This document shows, one piece after another, positions 27,249 through 35,464 of a DNA stretch of 64,000 nt. The notes below the pieces were generated by a model. It was not told the origin of the DNA. It did no database searches and was given only the letters and a program-made list of their open reading frames with translations. The stretch comes from SIG78 sp036677805 (GTDB taxonomy: Bacteria > Verrucomicrobiota > Lentisphaeria > Victivallales > Victivallaceae). Location of the stretch: positions 53,152-117,151 of the forward strand of contig JAVBVS010000007.1 in assembly GCA_036677805.1 (NCBI GenBank), read 5' to 3'. The translations under genes were made by a program, and so were the position numbers. Position 1 is the first letter of the stretch, and each line of letters opens with the position of its first letter.

Positions 27249-28045
27249 GATTCGGTGGCTCCCGGGGTTGGTTCGGAGGGGATGATGCGGTTTACGACGA
27301 TCTGGTGAAAAATCAACTGGGCATTGAAATCGGCGGCGACCTCCTGCAAGCGGGCAATGGTATCGGCGTCGCCGGGCTGGCGATGGCCGGTGATGTAGAC
27401 GGTCGAAACGCATAGACTGTCATAACCTCCGGCATCCTGAACCGGCACGGCCAGACTGGTGATTCGGCCGTTTTCGCGCTGCATGACCACCTGACGCTGC
27501 TGCCGGATTCGGGCGATTTCGCAACGCAGCCCGGCCTCGGAGACCGCTTCCGGCCAGGCTTCGGGCGCGGGCGGCCCGACCTCGCTGACGATGGCGTTGA
27601 CGATGGCGTCGGGTTGGAGCGCCAGCAGCAGGCGTCCGCCGCTGTGGCAGTACCAGCCGGACTTGTCGAACCAGCGGTCGGCGATGTTCAGCCGCACCAT
27701 GCTTTCCGGCTGAACCTTGGCCAGTGTGATGCGGCGATTACGCCAGAAACCGACCACGACGCCGAGTTCGTGGAGCATTCCGGCGATGCCGGAAGCGCTG
27801 CGTTCGGCCAGCATGAGCAGCTGTGAATGCTGCCGGTTGCCGCCGGTGAGTTCGAAAAGCCGGGGCCCGAGGCGGTATTGGCCGTAGGCGGATTTCTCCA
27901 GCAGGCGATTGGCGCACAAGGCGCTGACGATATGGGCGGTGTTGCTGCGCGACAGTCCGGTGAGCCGGACGATTTCGGCGAATTCCAGCGTGGCGTCGTT
28001 GCCGAAAAGCTCCAGCGTATGAATGATTTTGGGCAGTACTTTCAT
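27245..28045 (-). CDS. IclR-family transcriptional regulator
   Basis: 266-aa regulator. The N-terminal winged helix covers about residues 1-65 (IIHTLELFGNDATLEFAEIVRLTGLSRSNTAHIVSALCANRLLEK). A C-terminal effector domain follows (SGIAGMLHELGVVVGFWRNRRITLAKVQPE... GRITSLAVPVQDAGG). As first gene of the operon it probably controls itself together with the SIS, DUF4838 and TIM-barrel genes. Two matching palindromes upstream are its likely operators. Confidence 0.87.
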   Translation of the reverse strand: MKVLPKIIHTLELFGNDATLEFAEIVRLTGLSRSNTAHIVSALCANRLLEKSAYGQYRLGPRLFELTGGNRQHSQLLMLAERSASGIAGMLHELGVVVGFWRNRRITLAKVQPESMVRLNIADRWFDKSGWYCHSGGRLLLALQPDAIVNAIVSEVGPPAPEAWPEAVSEAGLRCEIARIRQQRQVVMQRENGRITSLAVPVQDAGGYDSLCVSTVYITGHRQPGDADTIARLQEVAADFNAQLIFHQIVVNRIIPSEPTPGATES

Positions 28046-28063
28046 GCGGTATTTGACGGTTTT

Positions 28064-28080
28064 ATTTCTTATGAAGAAAT
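28064..28080. promoter_or_regulatory. Palindromic operator 1 of the IclR operon
   Basis: ATTTCT-TATGA-AGAAAT, a perfect 6+6 inverted repeat with a 5-nt centre, lies 19 nt before the iclR ATG and downstream of the predicted transcription start. The TTTC...GAAA arms and length are of the kind IclR dimers bind. An identical-arm copy sits exactly 100 bp away. Confidence 0.6.
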
Positions 28081-28111
28081 CTTTGATTTGAAATGAATCT
28101 TGTTCCTATTA

Positions 28112-28139
28112 AAGATAAAAGAATTTAATCTAAAGTCAA
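28112..28139 (-). promoter_or_regulatory. Predicted promoter of the IclR operon
   Basis: On the minus strand TTGACT (28139-28134), 16 nt, then TATCTT (28117-28112). The predicted start is near 28105, so operator 1 lies about 30 nt downstream and operator 2 about 67 nt upstream. Looping or roadblock repression would be possible. Confidence 0.45.
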
Positions 28140-28163
28140 GTCGTCCGGCAAAGAAACCGCTAT

Positions 28164-28180
28164 ATTTCTTATAGAGAAAT
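28164..28180. promoter_or_regulatory. Palindromic operator 2 of the IclR operon
   Basis: ATTTCT-TATAG-AGAAAT, with the same arms as the site at 28064-28080 and a different 5-nt centre. The centre-to-centre distance is exactly 100 bp, about 9.5 helical turns. Confidence 0.6.
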
Positions 28181-28262
28181 GTTGCGGCGGAAAAATTCAA
28201 GCCAATCCGGGATGAGGGGGGAATGCCCGGCCGGAAAATCGGGAAAAAAACCGAAGTCGAGC

Positions 28263-28290
28263 TTGCATTTCCCGAAAATCAGAGTATTTT
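28263..28290 (+). promoter_or_regulatory. Predicted promoter of the tRNA-Ala gene
   Basis: TTGCAT (28263-28268), a 16-nt spacer and TATTTT (28285-28290) precede the tRNA by 17 nt, a normal distance for a tRNA leader. Confidence 0.4.
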
Positions 28291-28307
28291 AATAGGGTCA
28301 AACATGC

Positions 28308-28384
28308 GGGGCTGTAGCTCAGATGGCTAGAGCGATACGTTCGCAACGTATAGGTCGAGGGTTCGACTCCCTTCAGCTCCACCA
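28308..28384 (+). tRNA. tRNA-Ala, anticodon CGC
   Basis: A full cloverleaf can be folded. The acceptor GGGGCTG pairs with CAGCTCC and includes the G3-U70 wobble that defines alanine tRNA. The D arm contains GCTCAGATGGCTAGAGC, the anticodon stem ATACG/CGTAT encloses the loop TTCGCAA (anticodon CGC, reads GCG), and the T arm is GAGGGTTCGACTCCCTT. The 3' CCA is encoded. A terminator follows. Confidence 0.95.
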
Positions 28385-28393
28385 GTTAAATTC

Positions 28394-28438
28394 AAAGCTG
28401 CTCGGAATCATCCAGTTGTGAATCCGGGCGGCTTTTTT
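28394..28438 (+). terminator. Terminator of the tRNA-Ala gene
   Basis: A 13-bp stem with two G-T wobbles pairs AAAGCTGCTCGGA (28394-28406) with TCCGGGCGGCTTT (28423-28435) and is followed by further T residues. It begins 10 nt after the tRNA CCA end. Confidence 0.75.
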
Positions 28439-28487
28439 GTATGGATGGCGGGCAATTGTTGGTCGACAAGGATGAGCCGCGGGCGGA

Positions 28488-30392
28488 TTACAGCTGCCAG
28501 TTGCCGGTGGCGATCCGGTGGTACTGGCTCGGCAGGTGCCCGGCCGCGGGCGGCTGGGGTTCGAGCTCCTCGATGCAGCCGATCCGGCCGCCGTTGAGTT
28601 CGGCGATCCGCCGCGCGGTTTCGCGGTAACGCTCGCATAGGCCCGCCAGACGAATCTGCATCAGTTCGAGGCCTTGCGGCTTGTAGTTCCGGAGCCACTG
28701 TTGGCGAAACGATTCGTTGACCGCGTCGATGGCCGCGATCACGGCGGGAACCTCTTCCGCCGCCAGCCGGGCGAGCATCACCGTGTCGCGGTTGCGGTAA
28801 GCGCCATGGAGCCGCGCCCGGAACTCCAGTTTCCGGATCAGCGCGTCGGCCAGATTCCAGGCGTGGCCAAGGTGTCCGGCCGCTTCGTCGCCGCGCCACG
28901 GCGCGAGCGTGTCGCGCATGGTCTTGAGCCGGGTGATGTAATCCGGAATCTCATGGCCGCCGTAAAATTCGATTTCCCGCTGGACGATTGCCATCAGCGG
29001 ATCGTCCCACAGCAGCGCGCCGCCGTGAATCCGGTAGCGTTCGCGCCCGGTTTCGTCGCAACGGATTTCCGAGAGCGTCGACGGGACCAGCTGGCGCTGG
29101 AACGAAGCGCCGCAGACCGCCGCCATGATCGCTTCCAGCCGGGGCGCGCGTTCGGATTCGGCGATGGTTTCGGGACGGCAGGCGAAATCAGCGCACCAGG
29201 CCAGCCCGGCGAAGGCCGAATCGAATTCGCAATAATTGCCGTCGTCGCCCCACATGGTGAAGATCAGTTCGCGGACCCTGGCCTGCCGGCAGCCGGTCAT
29301 GCACGGTCCGGCGGTCTGGACGGTCTGGCGGTGGTCGTACCAGAGCCGGCTCCAGGTCCAGATGCCCGAGGCCATGACCGGGTTTTTGCCGAGGGCGCGG
29401 TGGCGGGCGATAAAATTTTCGTAAAATTCGGGCGTGGTGTGGTAGTAATCCCAGTAGGCCAGATCGACTTCGCCGGGAATGGCATTTTTAACGTCTTCCG
29501 GGACGACGGAGGCCGGGTCGTAATAGTTGTCGTCGACACTGCCGAGCCGGAAATACATGTCGCTCCAGATCATCGGCTGAAGCTGCCGCTCCCGGCACAG
29601 TCCGACCACCCTGGCCAGATGGCGGTTGTAGATGTCGAATGCGCGTTCATAGCCGTGAAGCCGCAGATATCGCCCGGTGCCGAGCCCCCAGGTTTCGTCC
29701 ATACCCAGATGGATGCGCCGCGCGGAAAAGACCGAGCTCCAGAAATCGAGCATTTTGGCGATCAGCCGGTAGCCCGGTTCGTAATCGGCCAGCATCACCG
29801 ATTCGGTGTCGCGGTAGGCCGCATAGCTCTCCCAGCGCAGGATCGGTTCGAGGTGCCCCAGCGCCTGAATGCTGGCGATCATGGTGATGTTGAGCTCTTT
29901 GGCATAGGCGTCGATGGCTTTGAGTTCCGCCGCGGTGTAAGCGCCCTGCATGTAGCCGAAGTAGGGTTCGCCGGGCAGCGTGTAGGCGCTTTTGGTATAA
30001 ATCATGGCGCAGTTGTAGCCGAACAACGCGAGGCGGCGGAGCCAGTGCCGGAACGCCGCCACCGTGATCACCGCGTTGCGCGAGGCGTCAAGCAAAATGC
30101 CGAAGGTGTCGAAATTCAGCATTTCCTCCGCTTCTTCGCCGGCTAGCGCATGGGCGACGCCGCGTGCTGCGAGGTTGGGTTTGCAGTAATGAATCCGGTA
30201 CCGCCCATCCTCACGCGTCACCCGCAGACAATCGGAAGCGGCGTCGGGCAGAAAAACCACATTGGCTTCCCGGCCGGATCGGATGGGGTATTCCTCGGCC
30301 AGAGCGGTCAGCATGGAGTGCAGTTCCGCCGGGGTTGCGGCCGGATTCCAGATCAGCGGGGCGGATGAATGGGGAGCGGTGGGCGAATTCAT
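28488..30392 (-). CDS. GH20-like beta-N-acetylhexosaminidase-family protein
   Basis: 634-aa protein with a GH20-type barrel. LNFDTFGILLDASRNAVITVAAF opens the barrel, MIASIQALGHLEPILRW follows, and the catalytic Asp-Glu pair is in RIHLGMDETWGLGTGRY. Later come PMIWSDMYFR and ELIFTMWGDDGNYCEF. No signal peptide is seen, suggesting cytoplasmic action on small amino sugars, as in GH20 subgroups from gut bacteria. The ATG at 30392 is preferred over the frame opening at 30503, because the upstream 37 residues do not resemble the family and lie in promoter-like DNA. Confidence 0.78.
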   Translation of the reverse strand: MNSPTAPHSSAPLIWNPAATPAELHSMLTALAEEYPIRSGREANVVFLPDAASDCLRVTREDGRYRIHYCKPNLAARGVAHALAGEEAEEMLNFDTFGILLDASRNAVITVAAFRHWLRRLALFGYNCAMIYTKSAYTLPGEPYFGYMQGAYTAAELKAIDAYAKELNITMIASIQALGHLEPILRWESYAAYRDTESVMLADYEPGYRLIAKMLDFWSSVFSARRIHLGMDETWGLGTGRYLRLHGYERAFDIYNRHLARVVGLCRERQLQPMIWSDMYFRLGSVDDNYYDPASVVPEDVKNAIPGEVDLAYWDYYHTTPEFYENFIARHRALGKNPVMASGIWTWSRLWYDHRQTVQTAGPCMTGCRQARVRELIFTMWGDDGNYCEFDSAFAGLAWCADFACRPETIAESERAPRLEAIMAAVCGASFQRQLVPSTLSEIRCDETGRERYRIHGGALLWDDPLMAIVQREIEFYGGHEIPDYITRLKTMRDTLAPWRGDEAAGHLGHAWNLADALIRKLEFRARLHGAYRNRDTVMLARLAAEEVPAVIAAIDAVNESFRQQWLRNYKPQGLELMQIRLAGLCERYRETARRIAELNGGRIGCIEELEPQPPAAGHLPSQYHRIATGNWQL

Positions 30393-30538
30393 GATGGTTC
30401 TGTTCCAAAAATTACCGGCAATTTTCCAATCTGCTCCCAATATAATCGTTTTTCCGGTTTTTTCCAGCAGCACCCGGGCAAAGTTTGTACGATTGTGGAA
30501 CACGACAGCGATTCTTTCGTGAACCGGGTGCAGCCCGT

Positions 30539-30567
30539 TTGCAATCGGTTCCGTCCGGCGCTATAAT
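30539..30567 (+). promoter_or_regulatory. Strong sigma-70 promoter for the phosphoesterase/propeller gene
   Basis: TTGCAA (30539-30544), exactly 17 nt, then a consensus TATAAT (30562-30567). The start site would be near 30574, giving a leader of about 34 nt that includes GGAGG. The inverted repeat GCACCCGG / CCGGGTGC (30470-30477 and 30524-30531) lies just upstream in the divergent region. Confidence 0.7.
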
Positions 30568-30607
30568 AACTTGGTTTGCGGTTCAATTCGGAAAATCGGA
30601 GGATGAT

Positions 30608-32449
30608 ATGGCGGCGGTGTGGCGGACGATTCAAATCTGGGTGTGCATTCTGGTGTTTTTGCCGGCGGCGTGGGCCGCCCGCTTCGCCGTGCTGGCCGAT
30701 TTGCATGTTTCTCCGGGCAATGACAACGAAACCCAGCTGGAAAAAGCGGTCGACGAAATCAACGCCGGGAAGTTCGATTTCGTAGTGGTGCCCGGCGACC
30801 TCACCAATCAGGGTTCGGAAGCGGAGCTCGACGCGGTGAAGCGATGTCTCGACCGCCTCACGGCCCCGACCTTCGCAATTCCCGGCAACCACGAAACCAA
30901 CTGGTCGCCGACGGCGGGGCAGGGATGGATTCGTCGCTGGGGCGGGGAACGGGTGGACGGTACGGTCGGATCGACCCGCATCATCGGGTTCAGCACCGGG
31001 CCTTACCTGAAAATGGGCGACGGGTTCGTTCGTTCCGACGATCTGACCTGGCTGGCGCAAACATTGGGCGCGGGTTCAAAAGACCAAACGGTCGTGCTGC
31101 TCGCCCACTACCCGCTGACCGACGGCGTCGGCAACTGGCGCGAGGTCCAGAATATCCTCAAGGCGAATCCGGTTGCGGTGGTGATCGGGGGGCATTGGCA
31201 CCGGATCCGGCTTTTCAACTATGACGGCACTCCCGGCATTCTGAGCCGGTCGCTGGTCATGGACAAAAACTTCGGTTACGGCATCGTGGAGATCACGCCG
31301 GATGAGATCGTTTATGCGGAAAAGGTCCTTGGCCAGCCGGCGCAGGAACGCATGCGGCTGAAACGCGGCAACCCGGCAGGCTGGCAGAATGCCGCGCCGT
31401 TGCCGGAAGCCGCCGCCCTGCCGCCTCCGTCCGACGGCGTTGAACTGGTCTGGCGCGATCCGGCGACGATTTACACCGGCGCGGCAGTGGCCGGCGACCG
31501 CTGTTATTTCGGCACTTCCGACGGTTCGGTCAAGGCGGTGAATTGGAAAACGAAGCAGCTGCTCTGGAACGCCGCCACAGGCGGGCCGGTCTATTCGACG
31601 CCGGTTTGCGCCGACGGCGTGGTGGCGGCAGGGGCCGTCGACAACCGCATTCTCGGACTTGACGCCGCGACCGGCAAAATACGCTGGGAGGTCAGGACTT
31701 CCGCGCCGGTTTCCGGCGACGGCGCGGCGGCGGACGGCGCGTTCTATATCGGGGATTCGGCCGGGGTTTTCTACAAAATCGAACTTCAGACCGGCAAGGT
31801 GCTGTTCCGGAAAAAAATCGCCGATGCGCGCTTTCAGGCCCGGCCCCTGATTCGTGACGGCGTAATTTACGCTCCCGCGTGGGACAACCATCTCTATGCG
31901 CTTCGCGCCGCTGACGGCGAAGTCCTGTGGCGCTGGACTCACGGCAAAAGCAACCTGCTCTATTCGCCGGCCAATTCAGCTCCGGTGTGGGCCGCCAACC
32001 GGGTTTTCGTCGCGACGCCGGACCGGTATCTGAACGCGATCGATGCGGCGACCGGGGCGACCGTATTCCGGTCCAAGGAATGCCTTTACCGGGAGTCGAT
32101 CGGACTTTCCGCCGACGGCAAAATGATTTACGCCAAAACCATGAAGGGCGATCTCGCCGCGATTCCGGCGGACTCTCCGGACGGCAAGGCCGCCTGGATC
32201 GTGCCGCTGGGGTGGAGCGACGAACACAATCCCTGTCCCGAACTGGAGGTCGGCGGCCTGATTTACGCCGGATCGCGGCAGGGCGAAATCGCCGCGGTCG
32301 CCGCGGCTTCGCCTCACGCCGTGGAGACCGTCCGCTGCGGCCGTTCCGAGGTCAACCGGTTCACCGCGCTGCCCGACGGCAGCGTACTCGCAACTTTGAT
32401 CGAAGGCACGATTTTTCGTCTGCGGCATGATGCTTCGCAACGGCGTTGA
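30608..32449 (+). CDS. Secreted metallophosphoesterase fused to a PQQ-type beta-propeller
   Basis: 613-aa exported protein (signal peptide about residues 1-23, ending AAWA). Residues 25-240 are a calcineurin-like phosphoesterase with VLADLHVSPGN, VVPGDLTNQG, PGNHET and GGHWHRI (the usual GHTH has a W). Residues 280-610 form a seven-bladed-like propeller of PQQ/WD-type repeats, for example DGSVKAVNWKTKQLLWNA, DNRILGLDAATGKIRWE and DNHLYALRAADGEVLWRW. GGAGG lies 7 nt before the ATG. The propeller may bind a ligand or partner; the phosphoester substrate is unknown. Confidence 0.85.
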   Translation: MAAVWRTIQIWVCILVFLPAAWAARFAVLADLHVSPGNDNETQLEKAVDEINAGKFDFVVVPGDLTNQGSEAELDAVKRCLDRLTAPTFAIPGNHETNWSPTAGQGWIRRWGGERVDGTVGSTRIIGFSTGPYLKMGDGFVRSDDLTWLAQTLGAGSKDQTVVLLAHYPLTDGVGNWREVQNILKANPVAVVIGGHWHRIRLFNYDGTPGILSRSLVMDKNFGYGIVEITPDEIVYAEKVLGQPAQERMRLKRGNPAGWQNAAPLPEAAALPPPSDGVELVWRDPATIYTGAAVAGDRCYFGTSDGSVKAVNWKTKQLLWNAATGGPVYSTPVCADGVVAAGAVDNRILGLDAATGKIRWEVRTSAPVSGDGAAADGAFYIGDSAGVFYKIELQTGKVLFRKKIADARFQARPLIRDGVIYAPAWDNHLYALRAADGEVLWRWTHGKSNLLYSPANSAPVWAANRVFVATPDRYLNAIDAATGATVFRSKECLYRESIGLSADGKMIYAKTMKGDLAAIPADSPDGKAAWIVPLGWSDEHNPCPELEVGGLIYAGSRQGEIAAVAAASPHAVETVRCGRSEVNRFTALPDGSVLATLIEGTIFRLRHDASQRR

Positions 32450-32535
32450 CTTCACCGCTTCGACATCGCTGCTGCCAACCTGGCAGTATGCGGTGCCGAA
32501 AGTTATAAGTTATTGAAATTAATTGCGGAATGTTA

Positions 32536-34656
32536 TTATTCAGCAGAACGGCCGCGGGTGAATTCATGATAAGCAACCCGGGCTTGAGCCAGTGGTTGCA
32601 GGCTGAATTCATGCAATTTCCGATCTTGAAACTGCAACCGCTCCTGTTTGGCGCGGATAATTTCACCGTAACGTTCCGGACGTCCTTGCAAATGTTGTTC
32701 CAGGGCGGTGAGTTCTCTCGGTTTCCCTCCGTCAGGAAACAGTACAAAGCCCATGAATTCGTGGTGGGCTATTTCCGCAACGCGGAGCAGCCCGTTCTCC
32801 ACGCACATTGTTTCTCCGATACGGAAGGTTAAATAATCGTTTCCTCGCAACGGGACACAATGGAGTTTTTTCTCCAGTCCCAGCTTTTCGAGCGCCAGTG
32901 CGATATTCACTCCCACGCATGGATAAGCGGCGGTCCGCTCGCCGCCGCCATTCACCAGAATCAGCAACGCCTGACCGGCCGGAGTTACATAAAGACTGTA
33001 CAATATTTCGGGGTTGTCCAGTTCAATCACACCGGGGAAAAGATAGTTATAAAACCGGGCGTGCTCTACCGGGAATGCCCGGTAAATCTGCCATAGCGCA
33101 ATCAGTTCCCGATGATGCGCCGGATCAAGGCTGGCAATGACCGCCTGACCGCCGATACCGACGCCGTAATGGATGGTGACGCCCTCGTGAATGGATTCCT
33201 CAATCGTCTGCGCGGAGCGGAACACAGCACCCTTGGTGCGTTGAATGGTCCATAGTGTCGGAGCTTTGCCAAACTGTTGTCCTATGGTTTCAGGCGACAA
33301 TTTGAGTTGCGCTTCGCCGGTTAAGCAGGCATCGAATCCCTCGAGCATGTCCGAGGCAATGATGAATCCGCCGCCGTGACCGATCATGATTTTTGTTTCC
33401 CCCAAAGCCTGTCGCCAGTAACGCATCAGCCGGAAATAATCATAGAAATTGAATAGTCCGGGCTCGTGATGATGGGCCGGATGATTGCACAAACCCTGCG
33501 TCGGCCAGGCAAAGTCGACATAGAGTCCGTCCAAATCGTATTTTCGGACACATTTGATGATCGCATCGGAGGCAAAGTCAAACGCCTCGGGACAGCGCAG
33601 GCAAAGTTCATCGCAGTCCCAGTTTTCGAAGAAAGGCGTATAGCTGTGCATCTGGTCGTTTTTACTGGAAATCCAAACATTCAGACAGTCTGTGCGGTAC
33701 TTTTCAAGCTGTGGAAACGACGGATCGCGATGCGCAATCATATATGGCGTGCAATAAGGCAGAAGCTTGATGCCCAATTCCCGGCAGCGGCCGGTCACAC
33801 GCGCCATCTCCTGCTCATCAAGTGTCATCCCGGTGCCGATATATTTCCAGGCATTGTGCAGCACAAGAATCGAAGCGCCGTACTCCGCCATCTCATTGAG
33901 CATACCGTCGTCCGGGTACGAAGGGACGCTTCCGTAATAGTGATAGATGCGTTGTCCCCGGACCGGATTCGGTTCCCGGGACAGTCCCGACACGGTGAAC
34001 CCCCAGCGATTGCGATACTCGAATCCGCCCGGTCGCGGATAACGCCAGCCGGATGTGAGTTTCCACCCCGCAAAACGGTGCGATTCAAATTCTTCCACGA
34101 CTTTGCGGCAGGCGCGTCCGTCAAGATCGGAAGTGACTTTTTCCAGCAGAAAGTTGATACTGTTGGTGATCGGGCGCTCGTCAATACTGAAATCCAGGGC
34201 CATGCCGCGAATGCTTTCGCGTTCGTCCTGATCGTTGTTGATGAATTTCCAGCGATAGGCATGGCTGAAAACGGTTTTTTCATCAAGCGTTATGCCCACC
34301 GCCGCATCTTCGAACTTGAAACGTTCCCCGGTAACTTCCCAGCAGAACGTACAGATAACCCAGCCCGAGGCATAAATCTCATAAGTATCGATGATCCGCA
34401 AGTCGGCGTTTCCCCTGACCACCTTCAGTTCCGCCGCGTCCGGGGCCACCATCCGTACGGCCGGGCATTCCATTGCGTCCAGTTCAATATTATCGCCGAG
34501 ATAACCGTTCGCAGAGATCATTGATCGCCGGCACTTTCCTTCCAGTATGGCGGCGTCGGTGAATTTTCCCGCGGATTTGCTGAAGATCAATTCAAACCGG
34601 TCGGCACTGAATACAAGCGCATTGGCTTCATCTTTAACAGTCAACAAGTTGGACAT
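32536..34656 (-). CDS. Glycoside-hydrolase-like protein of unrecognised family
   Basis: 706-aa protein without a signal peptide. Residues 1-230 are beta-rich, like the N-terminal domain of alpha-galactosidase-type enzymes. Residues 240-560 look like a TIM barrel: GASILVLHNAWKYIG, LGIKLLPYCTPYM, a YDLDGLYVDFAWPTQG strand ending in a possible catalytic Asp, and MIGHGGGFIIASDMLEGFDACLTGE. The C-terminal part is a beta-sandwich. HPAHHHEPG is a striking His cluster after the putative active site. AAGGTAG lies 6 nt before the ATG. It is the last gene of the GntR operon, 51 nt after the pseudopilin gene. Confidence 0.65.
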   Translation of the reverse strand: MSNLLTVKDEANALVFSADRFELIFSKSAGKFTDAAILEGKCRRSMISANGYLGDNIELDAMECPAVRMVAPDAAELKVVRGNADLRIIDTYEIYASGWVICTFCWEVTGERFKFEDAAVGITLDEKTVFSHAYRWKFINNDQDERESIRGMALDFSIDERPITNSINFLLEKVTSDLDGRACRKVVEEFESHRFAGWKLTSGWRYPRPGGFEYRNRWGFTVSGLSREPNPVRGQRIYHYYGSVPSYPDDGMLNEMAEYGASILVLHNAWKYIGTGMTLDEQEMARVTGRCRELGIKLLPYCTPYMIAHRDPSFPQLEKYRTDCLNVWISSKNDQMHSYTPFFENWDCDELCLRCPEAFDFASDAIIKCVRKYDLDGLYVDFAWPTQGLCNHPAHHHEPGLFNFYDYFRLMRYWRQALGETKIMIGHGGGFIIASDMLEGFDACLTGEAQLKLSPETIGQQFGKAPTLWTIQRTKGAVFRSAQTIEESIHEGVTIHYGVGIGGQAVIASLDPAHHRELIALWQIYRAFPVEHARFYNYLFPGVIELDNPEILYSLYVTPAGQALLILVNGGGERTAAYPCVGVNIALALEKLGLEKKLHCVPLRGNDYLTFRIGETMCVENGLLRVAEIAHHEFMGFVLFPDGGKPRELTALEQHLQGRPERYGEIIRAKQERLQFQDRKLHEFSLQPLAQARVAYHEFTRGRSAE

Positions 34657-34707
34657 TTATAGCTACCTTGGTTGTTGCATTGGTATATTCGCAGCGCAAA
34701 GCAATGA

Positions 34708-35379
34708 TTAAAGATTGCCCCATTGCCATACGGGCGCGTCGTCAAAGCCATACTCATTGAGGTGATCGCTCCATGGTTTCGCCGGATAAGTATCGATTGA
34801 TGCGACATGTCCGTCGACAAATGTGAACGTGCGGCTCTGGCCGGCTTCGGAACGATGGAGGTAGCTATCCCAGAACACCTTGGCCAGCGTCGGATCATTG
34901 ATTTTGGCCAGCGTGCGCGCCATGCCCAATGTTCCCCGGGTCGGGCTGACGGCCGTGGTCGTGCAACCCATTTTACAGCAATTCCAGGCGACGGTACAAT
35001 AACGTGCCACATAAAAATTGGTGCTGCCGTATTCGGCTGCTATAATGGGACACAGCATCAGCTGCGAGGACGCCTTGTCGCTTTGCAGATACTTGAAATA
35101 CAGCGACTCAAAGGTCGCCGGACCGCCGAAATAAATACTTCCTCCATGGGCAAAAACAGCTCCCAGATATTCATTGTTGTCGGAAGTATACATCGCCAGG
35201 GCGGTGCCGTATTGCTTGAAAAGGTTCTGGCAGTTTGTCTTCTGGGCCCGGAACCGCGCCGCCGACAGCGCGGGCAGCAAGATCGCCGCCAGAATTGCGA
35301 TGATCGCAATTACAACCAGAAGTTCGATCAATGTAAAGTCTTTTCCGCGGAGCATTCTATCAGCCTTGGGCAATTTCAT
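34708..35379 (-). CDS. Pseudopilin-like protein with prepilin N-terminal domain and H-x9-DG-type C-terminus
   Basis: 223-aa protein with the class III prepilin-like start FTLIELLVVIAIIAILAAILLPALSAAR (residues about 15-42; given here as the family hallmark), a long hydrophobic helix, and the C-terminal FTFVDGHVASI typical of the DUF1559/H-x9-DG group abundant in Planctomycetes and Lentisphaerae. The residue before the mature Phe is Asp (KDF), not the Gly normally needed by prepilin peptidase. The ATG at 35379 has AGGTGG 5 nt upstream; the frame could open earlier at a GTG. It lies inside an operon of sugar-active enzymes. Confidence 0.85.
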   Translation of the reverse strand: MKLPKADRMLRGKDFTLIELLVVIAIIAILAAILLPALSAARFRAQKTNCQNLFKQYGTALAMYTSDNNEYLGAVFAHGGSIYFGGPATFESLYFKYLQSDKASSQLMLCPIIAAEYGSTNFYVARYCTVAWNCCKMGCTTTAVSPTRGTLGMARTLAKINDPTLAKVFWDSYLHRSEAGQSRTFTFVDGHVASIDTYPAKPWSDHLNEYGFDDAPVWQWGNL

Positions 35380-35464
35380 GATTCCCACCTTTCTCTTGAT
35401 TCCTGATGTTTGTTTACGCCCCCAAATTTGGATGCAGCTTGAAATTTGTCTCTGTCCTCGCGGA

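Noticed and set aside
32472..32486. Perfect hairpin CTGCCA-ACC-TGGCAG between converging genes
   Set aside because: Short stem and no T-run on either strand.
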